Part shown: piece after piece, positions 35,978-44,501 of the stretch | Layout of the letters: every line of letters begins with the position of its first letter | Position numbering within the stretch: the first letter of the stretch is position 1 | NCBI RefSeq assembly: GCF_001258055.1 | Contig: NZ_CVRM01000032.1 | Coordinates: 1 to 64,000, forward strand | Direction of reading: 5' to 3' | Source: Phaeobacter italicus | GTDB lineage: Bacteria; Pseudomonadota; Alphaproteobacteria; Rhodobacterales; Rhodobacteraceae | DNA length: 64,000 nucleotides | Made by a program: the position numbers and the translations under genes | Notes under the pieces: model-generated | The model's input: the letters and a program-made list of their open reading frames with translations, nothing else | What the model was told of the DNA's origin: nothing | Database searches by the model: none

Positions 35978-36286
35978 TCAATGTGCCGGCCGGTCGAGAT
36001 GGCCCAGATCCCGGTCCGGGTCAATCCGGTCGCGCACCAGGGTTTTCAGCGCCTTCACATCCGGAAAACCGCCGTCGCGTTTGCGTTCCCAGATCAGATC
36101 ACCGTCCAGTCGGATTTCGAACACACCACCCATGTGACCGGGGATCAGGGTGACTCCCCCCAGTTGATCCTGGAATGTCTGCAACAATTCCTGTGCCATC
36201 CAGCCCGCGCGCAGCAGCCAGTTGCAGCCGATGCAGTAGGTGATGGTCACATTGGGTTTCACAGCCTGTGGTGCGGTTTGGGTCAT
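35978..36286 (-). CDS. SelT/SelW/SelH (Rdx)-family selenoprotein-like protein, cysteine form
   Basis: A 102-residue thioredoxin-like protein with the redox motif CIGC (residues about 18-21) in TITYCIGCNWLLRAGWMAQE and the family strand GVFEIRLDGDLIWERKRDGGFPDVKALK. Selenoprotein W relatives carry CxxU; here the second position is a plain Cys codon, so no selenocysteine is needed. Role unknown. It sits 3 bp after the acyl-CoA dehydrogenase gene, a probable translational coupling. Confidence 0.9.
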   Translation of the reverse strand: MTQTAPQAVKPNVTITYCIGCNWLLRAGWMAQELLQTFQDQLGGVTLIPGHMGGVFEIRLDGDLIWERKRDGGFPDVKALKTLVRDRIDPDRDLGHLDRPAH

Positions 36287-36289
36287 GGA

Positions 36290-37453
36290 TCAGCCTCCGA
36301 CGGCGCGCAGCATCTCGCGGCTGATGATGTGCCGCTGGATTTCACTGGTGCCTTCCCAGATACGCTCCACCCGCGCGTCGCGCCAGATGCGTTCCAGCGG
36401 CAGTTCATCCATCAATCCCATGCCGCCATGAATCTGGATCGCCTCATCGGCGACAAAGGCCAGCATCTCGGTCGCCTTCAGCTTGGCCATCGACATGTCG
36501 CTTTCGGTGACGGTGCCCTGATCGAATTTCCAACCGGCTTCCCAGGTCAAGAGGTTCGCCGCCTTCAGTTCCAGCGCCATATCGGCGAGCTTGAAGGACA
36601 CACCCTGAAACTTGCCGATTTGCTGGCCGAACTGTTTGCGCTCGGCGGCGTAGTCGATCGAATGCTGCAAGGCACGGTCTGCGCGACCAAGGCAGGTGGC
36701 GGCCACTTGCAGGCGGGTCGCGCCCAGCCAGGTGTTGGCAACATCGAACCCCTTGTCGACCTCGCCCAGAATGGCCGAGGACGGCAGGCGGCAGTCGTCG
36801 AATTCCAGCACCGCGTTGGTATAGCCGCGGTGGCTGACGTTGCCGTAGCCGTCGCGCACCTCAAAACCCGGCGTGCCCTTGTCGACAAAGAAGGCAGTGA
36901 TCTTCTTCTTCGGCCCGCGCGGGGTGTCCTCGATCCCGGTGGCCATGAAGCAGATCGCGAAATCGGCGATATCGGCGTGGCTGATGAAATGCTTGGTGCC
37001 GTTCAGGATCCAGTCATCGCCGTCCTGGCGCGCCGTCGCCTTCATGCCGCGCAGGTCCGAGCCCGCGTCCGGCTCTGTCATCGCCAGACAGTCCCACTTC
37101 TCGCCTTTCATACAGGGGAACAGGTATTTTTCCTTCTGCTCCTCGGTGCCTGCCAGCAGGATGTTCGATGGCCGCGCCACGCCGGTCCAGTGCAGCGCAT
37201 AGTTGGCGCGGCCCAGTTCCTTTTCATACATCAGCCAGCTCAGCGTATCGAGGCCGGCACCTCCTACCTCCTCTGGCATGTTGGCGGCATAAAGCCCTGC
37301 CTCCATCGCCTTTTTCTGCACATCGCGGATCACGTCCATGTCCAGGTGGCCGGTGCGTTCGATCTCCGCCTCGTGGGGGTAGAGCTCTTTCTCCACAAAG
37401 GCGCGGGTGGTTTCCACGATCATGGCCTGTTCTTCGGTCATTGCGAACTGCAT
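36290..37453 (-). CDS. Acyl-CoA dehydrogenase
   Basis: A 387-residue FAD enzyme that makes the alpha,beta-double bond in an acyl-CoA. Signatures are CLAMTEPDAGSDLRGMKATA (about 123-142), GTKHFISHAD, the FAD segment RKQFGQQIGKFQGV, IQIHGGMGLMDELPLERIWRD and the catalytic Glu region IWEGTSEIQRHIISREML. Promoter-proximal gene of the cluster with a ligase and CaiD-like hydratase, divergent from a GlxA-type regulator. The substrate is not readable; a CaiA-like role is possible from context. Confidence 0.9.
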   Translation of the reverse strand: MQFAMTEEQAMIVETTRAFVEKELYPHEAEIERTGHLDMDVIRDVQKKAMEAGLYAANMPEEVGGAGLDTLSWLMYEKELGRANYALHWTGVARPSNILLAGTEEQKEKYLFPCMKGEKWDCLAMTEPDAGSDLRGMKATARQDGDDWILNGTKHFISHADIADFAICFMATGIEDTPRGPKKKITAFFVDKGTPGFEVRDGYGNVSHRGYTNAVLEFDDCRLPSSAILGEVDKGFDVANTWLGATRLQVAATCLGRADRALQHSIDYAAERKQFGQQIGKFQGVSFKLADMALELKAANLLTWEAGWKFDQGTVTESDMSMAKLKATEMLAFVADEAIQIHGGMGLMDELPLERIWRDARVERIWEGTSEIQRHIISREMLRAVGG

Positions 37454-37473
37454 CGGTCCCTCCCGTCAGGGTA

Positions 37474-37517
37474 ATTCTGTTGACTTGCCCCTGAGCGTAG
37501 GTCTGGATGAACAGAAT
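37474..37517. promoter_or_regulatory. Spaced inverted repeat in the divergent promoter of the acyl-CoA cluster
   Basis: ATTCTGTT (37474-37481) and AACAGAAT (37510-37517) are perfect eight-base complements with 28 bp between them. They fill the 87-bp gap between the acyl-CoA dehydrogenase and the AraC-type gene. A dimeric regulator binding both arms would control either gene. TTGACT at 37480-37485 could be a -35 hexamer for the regulator gene. Confidence 0.5.
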
Positions 37518-37540
37518 ATCATGCACTATCGGACATCATC

Positions 37541-38497
37541 GTGCCAAAATGGAAGAAACAACACGCTGCAACGCAGCAGATTGACCTTTTGCTGTTTGAT
37601 CAGTTTTCGGGCCATTGCCTTGCCAATACCGTCGAGCCACTCCGCGCGGCAAATGGCTTTGCTGGACGCGATCTCTATTCCTGGCGGTTCCTGACCCTTT
37701 CAGGTGCGCCTGCCGTGTCATCCGCCGGCATGGAAGTTATCGCGCAGAGGGCACTGGCGCGGGCTGAGGGTGATATGCTCATCGCGATGCCGAGCTATGG
37801 CTATCTGCGTCACGCAACCGATGCGACGGCGCGGGGGCTGCGGGCTGCTGCCGCCCGATACCGTGTGATGGCGGGTTTTGATACTGGCGCCTGGCTTCTG
37901 GCCGCTGCCGGATTGCTGACGGGCTATCGCGCCACCATTCACCGCGCCGAGATGGAGGAGTTCACCGACTGCTTTCCCGAGGTGGACGCCAGCCAGCAGC
38001 GCTATCTATGGGATCGTGACCGGTTGACCTGTTCAGGAGCGATGTCTGCCTTTGACAGCATTCTTGACATGATCGGACAGCAACACGGTCAGGCGCTGCG
38101 CCTGGATGTTGCCGATCTATTCATGAGCGCAGACCCGGAGCCGACATCTGGCAGCAACCTTTCCAGCACGCCCTTGCGCAGCACCACTGTGGCGCGGGCG
38201 GTCAAGGTGATGGAGGACAATCTGGAGAACCCCCTGCCCCTGACCGACGTGGCCCGCCAGACCGGGCGCAGCCTGCGCGAGCTGGCCCGCCGGACACAGG
38301 CAGAATTGGGCGTGACGCCACAGGGACTGTATCGCCATTTTCGTCTGAAACGGGCGAAACGCCTCGTGTTAGAGACGGAATACAGCGTCGCGGAGATTGC
38401 CCTCCGCTGCGGCTATGAAAACCCAAGCGCGCTGACACGGGCGTTTCGGACAGAGTTTCAGACAACGCCCCGACAGTTGCGCAGCGCACGGCGCTGA
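37541..38497 (+). CDS. GlxA-family AraC-type transcriptional regulator
   Basis: The 318-residue protein has an N-terminal DJ-1/PfpI-like sensor domain (about 12-195; IDLLLFDQFSGHCLANTVEPLR) and a C-terminal AraC double helix-turn-helix (about 215-316; LTDVARQTGRSLRELARRTQ, then SVAEIALRCGYENPSALTRAF). GlxA-type regulators such as CdhR of Pseudomonas control carnitine or glycine-betaine use. The start is a GTG at 37541. Divergent from the acyl-CoA dehydrogenase cluster, which is the likely target. Confidence 0.85.
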   Translation: MPKWKKQHAATQQIDLLLFDQFSGHCLANTVEPLRAANGFAGRDLYSWRFLTLSGAPAVSSAGMEVIAQRALARAEGDMLIAMPSYGYLRHATDATARGLRAAAARYRVMAGFDTGAWLLAAAGLLTGYRATIHRAEMEEFTDCFPEVDASQQRYLWDRDRLTCSGAMSAFDSILDMIGQQHGQALRLDVADLFMSADPEPTSGSNLSSTPLRSTTVARAVKVMEDNLENPLPLTDVARQTGRSLRELARRTQAELGVTPQGLYRHFRLKRAKRLVLETEYSVAEIALRCGYENPSALTRAFRTEFQTTPRQLRSARR

Positions 38498-38610
38498 CCA
38501 TCGGCGGCGCATCGCTGATACCGATCTTATGGTTTCACAAAAAAGAGCTATTGTTTGCGCTAGACCTGAAGGGGCCTTGCGCTTGCTCAGGTAATCAGAA
38601 CAATTGGCAC

Positions 38611-40413
38611 ATGACAGATATCGCATTCCCAAGCTGGCCCGATGTAGCCCCCCAGTTGATCGAAGTTGCGGCAGGTCGCCGCCCGGCGGATACGGTGATC
38701 CGCAAGGGGGTCTGGGTCAATGTTCACACCCGTGAACTCCTCCCCGATCATGACATTGCCATAAGCGCAGGACGTATTGCCTATGTCGGGCCTGACGCGG
38801 GCTATTGCACCGGTCCCGACACCGAGGTGATCGAGGCAAACGGGCGCTACATGATGCCCGGCCTGTGTGATGCGCATATGCACATCGAATCCGGCATGCT
38901 GACCCCAGCAGAATTTGCCCGCGCTGTGATCCCCCATGGCACCACCTCGATGTTCACCGACCCGCATGAAATCGCCAATGTGCTGGGCCTTGAAGGCGTG
39001 CGGCTGATGCATGACGAAGCGCTGCTGCAGCCGGTCAATATCTTTACCCAGATGCCAAGCTGTGCGCCCTCTGCGCCAGGGCTGGAAACCACCGGCTACG
39101 AGATCTCGCCCGAAGATGTTGGCGAGGCGATGAACTGGCCGGGGATCATCGGCCTTGGCGAGATGATGAACTTTCCCGGTGTTGCCAATGGCGACCCCAA
39201 GATGCTGGCCGAAATCGCCGCGACCCAGCGCGCAGGGAAAACCGTTGGCGGGCATTATGCCTCTCCTGACCTTGGCCCTGATTTTGCGGCTTATGTGGCG
39301 GGCGGCCCGGCTGATGATCACGAAGGCACCTGTGAGGCAGATGCCATTGCCCGCATGCGCCAAGGTATGCGCGCGATGGTGCGGCTGGGATCGGCCTGGT
39401 ACGATGTTGAGGCGCAGATCACCGCGATCACCGAAAAGGGTCTGGATCCGCGCAACTTCATCCTGTGTACCGATGATTGCCATTCCGGCACGCTCGTCAA
39501 CGATGGCCATATGAACCGGGTTGTGCGTCACGCGATCGACTGCGGCTGCGACCCCTTGGTTGCCATCCAGATGGCCACGATCAATACAGCCACCCATTTC
39601 GGTCTTGAGCGAGAGCTGGGCTCTATCACGCCGGGCCGCCGGGCAGATGTGATTTTGACCTCTGACCTTAAGTCCTTGCCCATCGAGGTGGTGGTGGCGC
39701 GGGGCCAGATCGTGGCCGAGGCCGGAGAAATCAAAGTGGACTGCCCGCACCTCGACTGGCCAGACAGCGCCCGAGGCACAGTCCATCTGGGCCATGAGTT
39801 GTCCGCACGTGATTTTGAGATCAGCGCACCTGAAGGGGCCAACGCGGTCACTGCAAATGTGATTGGGGTCGTCGAGAACCAGGCCCCCACCAAAGCCCTT
39901 CAGGCGGAATTGCCGGTGGTTGACGGGCTGGTCGAGGGCAGTGGCGACGTCTGCCAGATTGCCCTTGTCGAACGGCATCGGGCAACCGGCGGCGTGACCA
40001 ACGCCTTTGTCTCCGGGTTTGGCTATTCCGGCAAAATGGCGATGGCCTCGACCGTGGCCCATGACAGCCATCATATGATTGTCGTCGGAACCGATCGTGC
40101 ACAGATGGCGCTGGCCGCGAACCGGCTGGCCGAGGTCGGTGGAGGCATCACCATTTTCCGCGAGGGGCAGGAGCTGGCATTGGTTGAACTGCCGATTGCC
40201 GGGCTGATGTCCGACAGCCCCGCAACCGAGGTCGCCGCCAAGGCGCAGAAGATGGTCGACGCGATGGAAGCCTGTGGCTGCACGCTGAACAATGCCTATA
40301 TGCAACATTCCCTGCTGGCGCTTGTCGTCATCCCAGAGCTGCGTATTTCCGACCTTGGACTGGTCGACGTTCGCAGCTTCAAGAAAATTCCAGTGATCGA
40401 GCCGCTTTCATGA
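38611..40413 (+). CDS. ade: Adenine deaminase
   Basis: A 600-residue amidohydrolase that converts adenine to hypoxanthine and ammonia in purine salvage. Metal and catalytic blocks are MPGLCDAHMHIESGMLTPAEFA, GTTSMFTDPHEIANVLG, GLGEMMNFPGVANGDPKML, GHYASPDLG, CTDDCHSG and the C-terminal GFGYSGKMAMASTVAHDSHHM. The ATG at 38611 gives the normal N-terminus. It overlaps the AMP nucleosidase gene by 4 bp, so adenine released from AMP is passed to the next step within one operon. Confidence 0.95.
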   Translation: MTDIAFPSWPDVAPQLIEVAAGRRPADTVIRKGVWVNVHTRELLPDHDIAISAGRIAYVGPDAGYCTGPDTEVIEANGRYMMPGLCDAHMHIESGMLTPAEFARAVIPHGTTSMFTDPHEIANVLGLEGVRLMHDEALLQPVNIFTQMPSCAPSAPGLETTGYEISPEDVGEAMNWPGIIGLGEMMNFPGVANGDPKMLAEIAATQRAGKTVGGHYASPDLGPDFAAYVAGGPADDHEGTCEADAIARMRQGMRAMVRLGSAWYDVEAQITAITEKGLDPRNFILCTDDCHSGTLVNDGHMNRVVRHAIDCGCDPLVAIQMATINTATHFGLERELGSITPGRRADVILTSDLKSLPIEVVVARGQIVAEAGEIKVDCPHLDWPDSARGTVHLGHELSARDFEISAPEGANAVTANVIGVVENQAPTKALQAELPVVDGLVEGSGDVCQIALVERHRATGGVTNAFVSGFGYSGKMAMASTVAHDSHHMIVVGTDRAQMALAANRLAEVGGGITIFREGQELALVELPIAGLMSDSPATEVAAKAQKMVDAMEACGCTLNNAYMQHSLLALVVIPELRISDLGLVDVRSFKKIPVIEPLS

Positions 40414-41876
40414 CAACAGTAAAAACCCCACAACTTCCTGCCGCTGAGGAATTCACCGACGCGGCCGCAGCCGTCGCCCGTCTGGAGCAGCTTTATTCGG
40501 AGGCGACACAGTTCCTGTGCACCGAATTCTCCAGCGTGATTGCCGATGGCGCCGCAGTACCGCACCGCATCCGCGCCTATTACCCGGAGATCCGCTTTAC
40601 CACCTCGTCGTTTGCACAGGTGGATAGTCGGCTCAGCTATGGGCATGTGTCAGCGCCCGGCACCTATGCCACGACGGTGACACGCCCGGATCTGTTTCGT
40701 CATTATTTGACCCAACAGATCGGCCTGTTGATCCGCAATCATGGCCAGCCTGTCACCATTGCGGTCTCGGACACACCAATCCCGGTGCATTTTGCTGTCG
40801 CCTCAGACCCCAATCTGACCGTCCCGCAAGAGGGGGCGGCAGGCTTTACCCTGCGCGATGTGTTCGATGTGCCGGATCTGGCGACCACCAACGATGACAT
40901 CGTGAACGGCACCTATCAGGCCAGCGACAACACCGGGCCGCTCTCGCTGTTTACGGCGCAGCGCATCGACTATTCGCTGGCCCGCCTGTCGCACTATACG
41001 GCGACGGATCCACAGCATTTCCAGAACCATGTGCTGTTCACCAACTACCAGTTCTACGTCGCGGAGTTCGAGGCCTATGCCCGCGCCCAGCTGGCTGACC
41101 CGCAGTCAGGCTACATCAGCTTTGTCAGCACCGGCGACCACGAGATCACCCATGCGGATGCCGAAATCCCGCCAACCACCAAACTGCCGCAGATGCCGAC
41201 CTACCACCTGAAGCGGGAAGACGGCAGTGGCATCACCCTGGTGAACATCGGCGTCGGCCCGTCCAACGCAAAAACCGCCACGGACCACATCGCCGTATTG
41301 CGCCCGCATGCGTGGTTGATGGTTGGCCACTGTGCCGGTCTTCGCAATACGCAAACCCTGGGGGATTTCGTGCTTGGCCACGGGTATCTGCGCGAGGACC
41401 ACGTGCTGGACGACGATCTGCCGATCTGGACCCCGATCCCCGCGCTTGCGGAAATTCAGGTCGCGCTGGAAAATGCCGTTGCTGAGGTGACCGAACTGGA
41501 AGGTTATGATCTGAAACGGATCATGCGGACCGGTACCGTTGCCACCATCGACAACCGTAACTGGGAATTGCGCGACCAATCCGGCCCGGTCCAGCGGCTA
41601 TCACAGTCCCGCGCCATCGCGCTGGATATGGAAAGCGCAACAATCGCGGCCAATGGATATCGCTTCCGCGTGCCATACGGAACGCTGCTGTGCGTGTCGG
41701 ACAAACCCCTGCATGGTGAGCTGAAACTGCCAGGCATGGCATCTGATTTCTACCGCACGCAGGTTGCGCGGCATTTGCAGATCGGGATAAAGGCGATGGA
41801 ACAGTTGCGCGGCATGCCACTTGAGCGTTTGCACAGTCGAAAACTGCGCTCCTTCGACGAAACAGCCTTTCTTTAA
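40410..41876 (+). CDS. amn: AMP nucleosidase
   Basis: A 488-residue protein hydrolysing AMP to adenine and ribose 5-phosphate. It has the N-terminal AMP-nucleosidase-specific domain (about 1-180; RAYYPEIRFTTSSFAQVDSR, YGHVSAPGTYATTVTRPDLF) and a phosphorylase-like catalytic domain (about 270-470; NIGVGPSNAKTATDHIAVLR, MVGHCAGLR, LDMESATIAANGYRFRVPYG). ATGA overlap with ade. Together they can turn surplus AMP into hypoxanthine and ammonia. Confidence 0.95.
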   Translation: MTTVKTPQLPAAEEFTDAAAAVARLEQLYSEATQFLCTEFSSVIADGAAVPHRIRAYYPEIRFTTSSFAQVDSRLSYGHVSAPGTYATTVTRPDLFRHYLTQQIGLLIRNHGQPVTIAVSDTPIPVHFAVASDPNLTVPQEGAAGFTLRDVFDVPDLATTNDDIVNGTYQASDNTGPLSLFTAQRIDYSLARLSHYTATDPQHFQNHVLFTNYQFYVAEFEAYARAQLADPQSGYISFVSTGDHEITHADAEIPPTTKLPQMPTYHLKREDGSGITLVNIGVGPSNAKTATDHIAVLRPHAWLMVGHCAGLRNTQTLGDFVLGHGYLREDHVLDDDLPIWTPIPALAEIQVALENAVAEVTELEGYDLKRIMRTGTVATIDNRNWELRDQSGPVQRLSQSRAIALDMESATIAANGYRFRVPYGTLLCVSDKPLHGELKLPGMASDFYRTQVARHLQIGIKAMEQLRGMPLERLHSRKLRSFDETAFL

Positions 41877-41931
41877 GGCGAGTTTTCCACCGAAATCTGC
41901 CAAAAACCCCTATTTTGTTGGGCTAAATGCT

Positions 41932-41957
41932 ACACAATGCGTTGTGTTACGACACAA
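41932..41957. promoter_or_regulatory. Three phased half-sites upstream of the HU gene
   Basis: ACACAA (41932-41937), TTGTGT (41942-41947) and ACACAA (41952-41957) alternate in orientation, each separated by four bases, so the half-sites repeat every 10 bp, one helical turn. The block ends 61 bp before the HU start, where a promoter is expected. It looks like an operator for a multimeric regulator, or possibly for HU itself. Confidence 0.55.
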
Positions 41958-42018
41958 CATAACGCTAAGGTTACGCGATGAGGCCCCATAACTCGGGCAG
42001 TGACAAGGAGACCTAAGA

Positions 42019-42306
42019 ATGTCCAAACCGATGACCAAGACCCAGCTTGTTGCCGCTCTGGCTGAAGAAATGGGCAGCGACAAGAAAGCCGCCGGCGCCG
42101 CTCTGGATGCCGTTTGCGCGCTGATCACCCGCGAAGTTTCCGGCGGTGGCGCAGTGACCCTGCCCGGCGTTGGCAAGATCTACTGCCGCGAGCGCCCTGA
42201 GCGCGAAGTGCGCAACCCCGCGACCGGTGAGAAGTTCACCAAAGAAGCGGACAAAGTCGTGAAAATGACCATCGCCAAAGCGCTGAAAGACAGCGTGAAC
42301 GGCTAA
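42019..42306 (+). CDS. HU-family DNA-binding protein
   Basis: A 95-residue nucleoid protein. MTKTQLVAALAEEMGSDKKAAGAALDAV is the helical dimerisation part. VTLPGVGKIYCRERPEREVRNPATGEKFTKEADKVVKM covers the beta arm with the RNPATGE signature. Compared with HupB it has a Cys in the arm region and a slightly shifted motif, so it may be a secondary HU paralogue. AAGGAGAC precedes the ATG; a terminator follows directly. Monocistronic. Confidence 0.9.
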   Translation: MSKPMTKTQLVAALAEEMGSDKKAAGAALDAVCALITREVSGGGAVTLPGVGKIYCRERPEREVRNPATGEKFTKEADKVVKMTIAKALKDSVNG

Positions 42307-42334
42307 GTTCACATCACGACCAAGATTGTGTTGC

Positions 42335-42364
42335 GGGTCGCCTTTCAGGCGGCCCTTTCTTTTT
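42335..42364 (+). terminator. Rho-independent terminator of the HU gene
   Basis: GGGTCGCC and GGCGGCCC (one T-G pair) form a stem with loop TTTCA, followed by TTTCTTTTT at 42356-42364, 29 bp after the stop codon. Confidence 0.85.
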
Positions 42365-42443
42365 GCCCGGTCTTGCGCAGCTATGGACATCATCCGCGCG
42401 TCGCTTCAGGGTCACGCCATTAGATCGGCAGGGAGAGACGGCC

Positions 42444-43373
42444 ATGGATCTGCGCGCATTGGCGATGGGGCTTGCATTTGCCTTCATGTGGTCGTCGGCC
42501 TTTACGTCGGCCCGGATCATTGTGGCGGATGCCTCGCCGCTTTATTCGCTGGCGTTCCGCTTCCTGATTTCCGGTTTGATCGGGGTCGCCGTTGCCCGGT
42601 ATCTCGGGCAGAGCTGGCGCCTGACCCGCGGCCAGATGAAGGCCACAATCGTTTTCGGGATCTGCCAGAATGCCCTCTATCTTGGGCTCAATTTCGTCGC
42701 GATGGAAAGCATCGAAGCGTCACTGGCTGCGATCATCGCATCAACCATGCCGATGCTGGTCGCAATTGCGCTGTGGGCGGTTTACGGCGAACGCCTGCCC
42801 CGGCTCGGCGTGGCCGGGTTGATTGCCGGGGTCATTGGCGTTGCACTGATCATGGGGACGCGCATCAGCGCCGGTGTGGATCTCTTTGGTGTCATGCTTT
42901 GCGGCATTGGCGTGCTGGCCCTGACGCTGGCGACCCTTGCCCTGCGTGGGGCAACATCTGGCGGCAACTACATGATGGTCGTTGGCCTGCAGATGTTGAT
43001 CGGTTCAGCAGTTCTGTTTGTCGTTGCCCCGATGGTTGAAACCTTCCGGCTGGAACCCAGTTGGCCGCTCGCCCTCGCCTTTGTTTACACCACGCTCGTG
43101 CCGGGGCTGACCGCGACCTTTATCTGGGTTCTGCTGCTGAACCGGATCGGTGCGGTGCGCGCGGCAACGTTCCACTTTTTGAACCCGGTTTTCGGCGTTG
43201 CGGTGGCCAGTGTTCTTCTGGGGGAGCGGCTGGGTGTTCTGGATCTGGTCGGTGTCGCCATTGTCACCTTTGGCATTCTGGCGGTGCAGCTTGCCCGCCA
43301 AAAGGCCCAAGTCGATGCAGCCACCACGGCCACCAGAACCCTGCCAGAGGCGCCCGGCCGGGCCCGCCCCTGA
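42444..43373 (+). CDS. EamA/DMT-family transporter
   Basis: A 309-residue membrane protein with ten hydrophobic helices and two EamA repeats: AFMWSSAFTSARIIVADASP in the first half, VYTTLVPGLTATFIWVLLLN, then FHFLNPVFGVAVASVLLGERL in the second. It is a metabolite exporter of unknown substrate and only loosely like the EamA gene at 22738. The ATG at 42444 follows GGGAGAG; the longer open frame lacks support. A proline- and arginine-rich tail closes the protein. Confidence 0.85.
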   Translation: MDLRALAMGLAFAFMWSSAFTSARIIVADASPLYSLAFRFLISGLIGVAVARYLGQSWRLTRGQMKATIVFGICQNALYLGLNFVAMESIEASLAAIIASTMPMLVAIALWAVYGERLPRLGVAGLIAGVIGVALIMGTRISAGVDLFGVMLCGIGVLALTLATLALRGATSGGNYMMVVGLQMLIGSAVLFVVAPMVETFRLEPSWPLALAFVYTTLVPGLTATFIWVLLLNRIGAVRAATFHFLNPVFGVAVASVLLGERLGVLDLVGVAIVTFGILAVQLARQKAQVDAATTATRTLPEAPGRARP

Positions 43374-43475
43374 CGCGGGCAGCCAAACACGGTCGCGCGA
43401 GGTCATGAAATAGCGCTTTGCTTTTTCTGCCCCCTGCCCCCATTTACTGACAAACGCCAAAGATCGGAGGACAAG

Positions 43476-43925
43476 ATGCGCAGCTATTCCAAAGACCCCG
43501 ACGCCATTGCGGCCCTCTCGGAAGAAGAATTCTACGTCACCCAGCAATCGGGCACAGAACGTCCCGGTACTGGCAAACTGCTCTACAACAAAGAACCCGG
43601 CATCTATGTGGATATCGTTTCGGGAGAGCCATTGTTTGCCTCGTCCGACAAATATGAATCCGGATGTGGCTGGCCCAGCTTTACCAAGCCGATCGAGCCC
43701 GCCCATGTTCAGGAGCTTGAGGATCGCACCCACGGGATGATCCGCACCGAGGTCCGTTCTTCCCATGGCGACAGCCATCTCGGCCATGTGTTCCCCGATG
43801 GGCCGCGCGACCGTGGCGGCCTGCGCTATTGCATCAATTCCGCCTCTCTTCGCTTTGTGCATCTCGACGACATGCAGGCAGAAGGTTACGGCGACTATAT
43901 CGACCAAGTGGAGGATAGATCATGA
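43476..43925 (+). CDS. msrB: Peptide methionine (R)-S-oxide reductase, zinc-less type
   Basis: A 149-residue repair enzyme reducing methionine-R-sulfoxide with a catalytic Cys in [25 protein letters not shown] and [11 protein letters not shown] are conserved. The two CxxC pairs that bind structural zinc in most MsrB are absent: the first site reads VSGEPLF and the second [12 protein letters not shown]. This matches the known zinc-less MsrB class. AAGATCGGAGG precedes the ATG. It overlaps msrA by 4 bp. Confidence 0.93.
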   Translation: MRSYSKDPDAIAALSEEEFYVTQQSGTERPGTGKLLYNKEPGIYVDIVSGEPLFASSDKYESGCGWPSFTKPIEPAHVQELEDRTHGMIRTEVRSSHGDSHLGHVFPDGPRDRGGLRYCINSASLRFVHLDDMQAEGYGDYIDQVEDRS

Positions 43926-44443
43926 GCACCGCAACTGAACGGGCCGTTCTGGCCGGTGGGTGTTTCTGGGGTATGCAAGACCTGATCCGCAAGCGTCCGG
44001 GCGTCATCAGCACGCGCGTAGGCTACAGCGGCGGTGACGTGCCCAACGCAACCTACAAGAACCACGGCACTCATGCCGAGGCGATCGAGATCATCTTTGA
44101 TCCTGCCCAGACCAGCTATCGCACGCTGCTGGAATTCTTCTTTCAGATCCACGACCCAACCACCGTGGACCGCCAGGGCAATGACATCGGCACCAGCTAT
44201 CGCTCTGCAATCTTTTTCGTCGATGAGACGCAAAAGCAGATTGCAGAAGACACCATCGCCGATGTGAACGCCTCTGGAATCTGGCCCGGCAAGGTCGTCA
44301 CCGAACTGGCACCTGTGGGCGACTTCTGGGAAGCCGAACCAGAGCATCAGGACTATCTTGAGCGGCTCCCGAATGGCTACACCTGCCACTTCCCCCGCCC
44401 CGATTGGGTCCTGCCCAAACGCAGCGAGACGGCCGCCGAATAA
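43922..44443 (+). CDS. msrA: Peptide methionine (S)-S-oxide reductase
   Basis: A 173-residue enzyme reducing methionine-S-sulfoxide. The active-site motif GGCFWG is at residues 12-17. [27 protein letters not shown] and [20 protein letters not shown] are conserved. ATGA overlap with msrB, so both sulfoxide epimers are handled by one transcript. A strong terminator follows. Confidence 0.95.
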   Translation: MSTATERAVLAGGCFWGMQDLIRKRPGVISTRVGYSGGDVPNATYKNHGTHAEAIEIIFDPAQTSYRTLLEFFFQIHDPTTVDRQGNDIGTSYRSAIFFVDETQKQIAEDTIADVNASGIWPGKVVTELAPVGDFWEAEPEHQDYLERLPNGYTCHFPRPDWVLPKRSETAAE

Positions 44444-44453
44444 GCGCCCCAGC

Positions 44454-44485
44454 AAAAAGCCCCGCCAAACGGCGGGGCTTCGTCA
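44454..44485. terminator. Bidirectional terminator between msrA and the hydantoinase gene
   Basis: AAGCCCCGCC (44457-44466), loop AAAC and GGCGGGGCTT (44471-44480). An A-run precedes it, giving a T-run on the minus strand, so it serves the convergent hydantoinase gene best; on the plus strand the T-rich tail is weaker. Confidence 0.85.
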
Positions 44486-44501
44486 TTCTCAGAATGCAAA
44501 A

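Noticed and set aside
35978-36286. True selenoprotein.
   Set aside because: The redox motif is C-x-x-C with a normal Cys codon; no in-frame TGA occurs.
38587-40308. A 573-codon open frame opposite the adenine deaminase gene.
   Set aside because: Same reason; no start context and no family signature.
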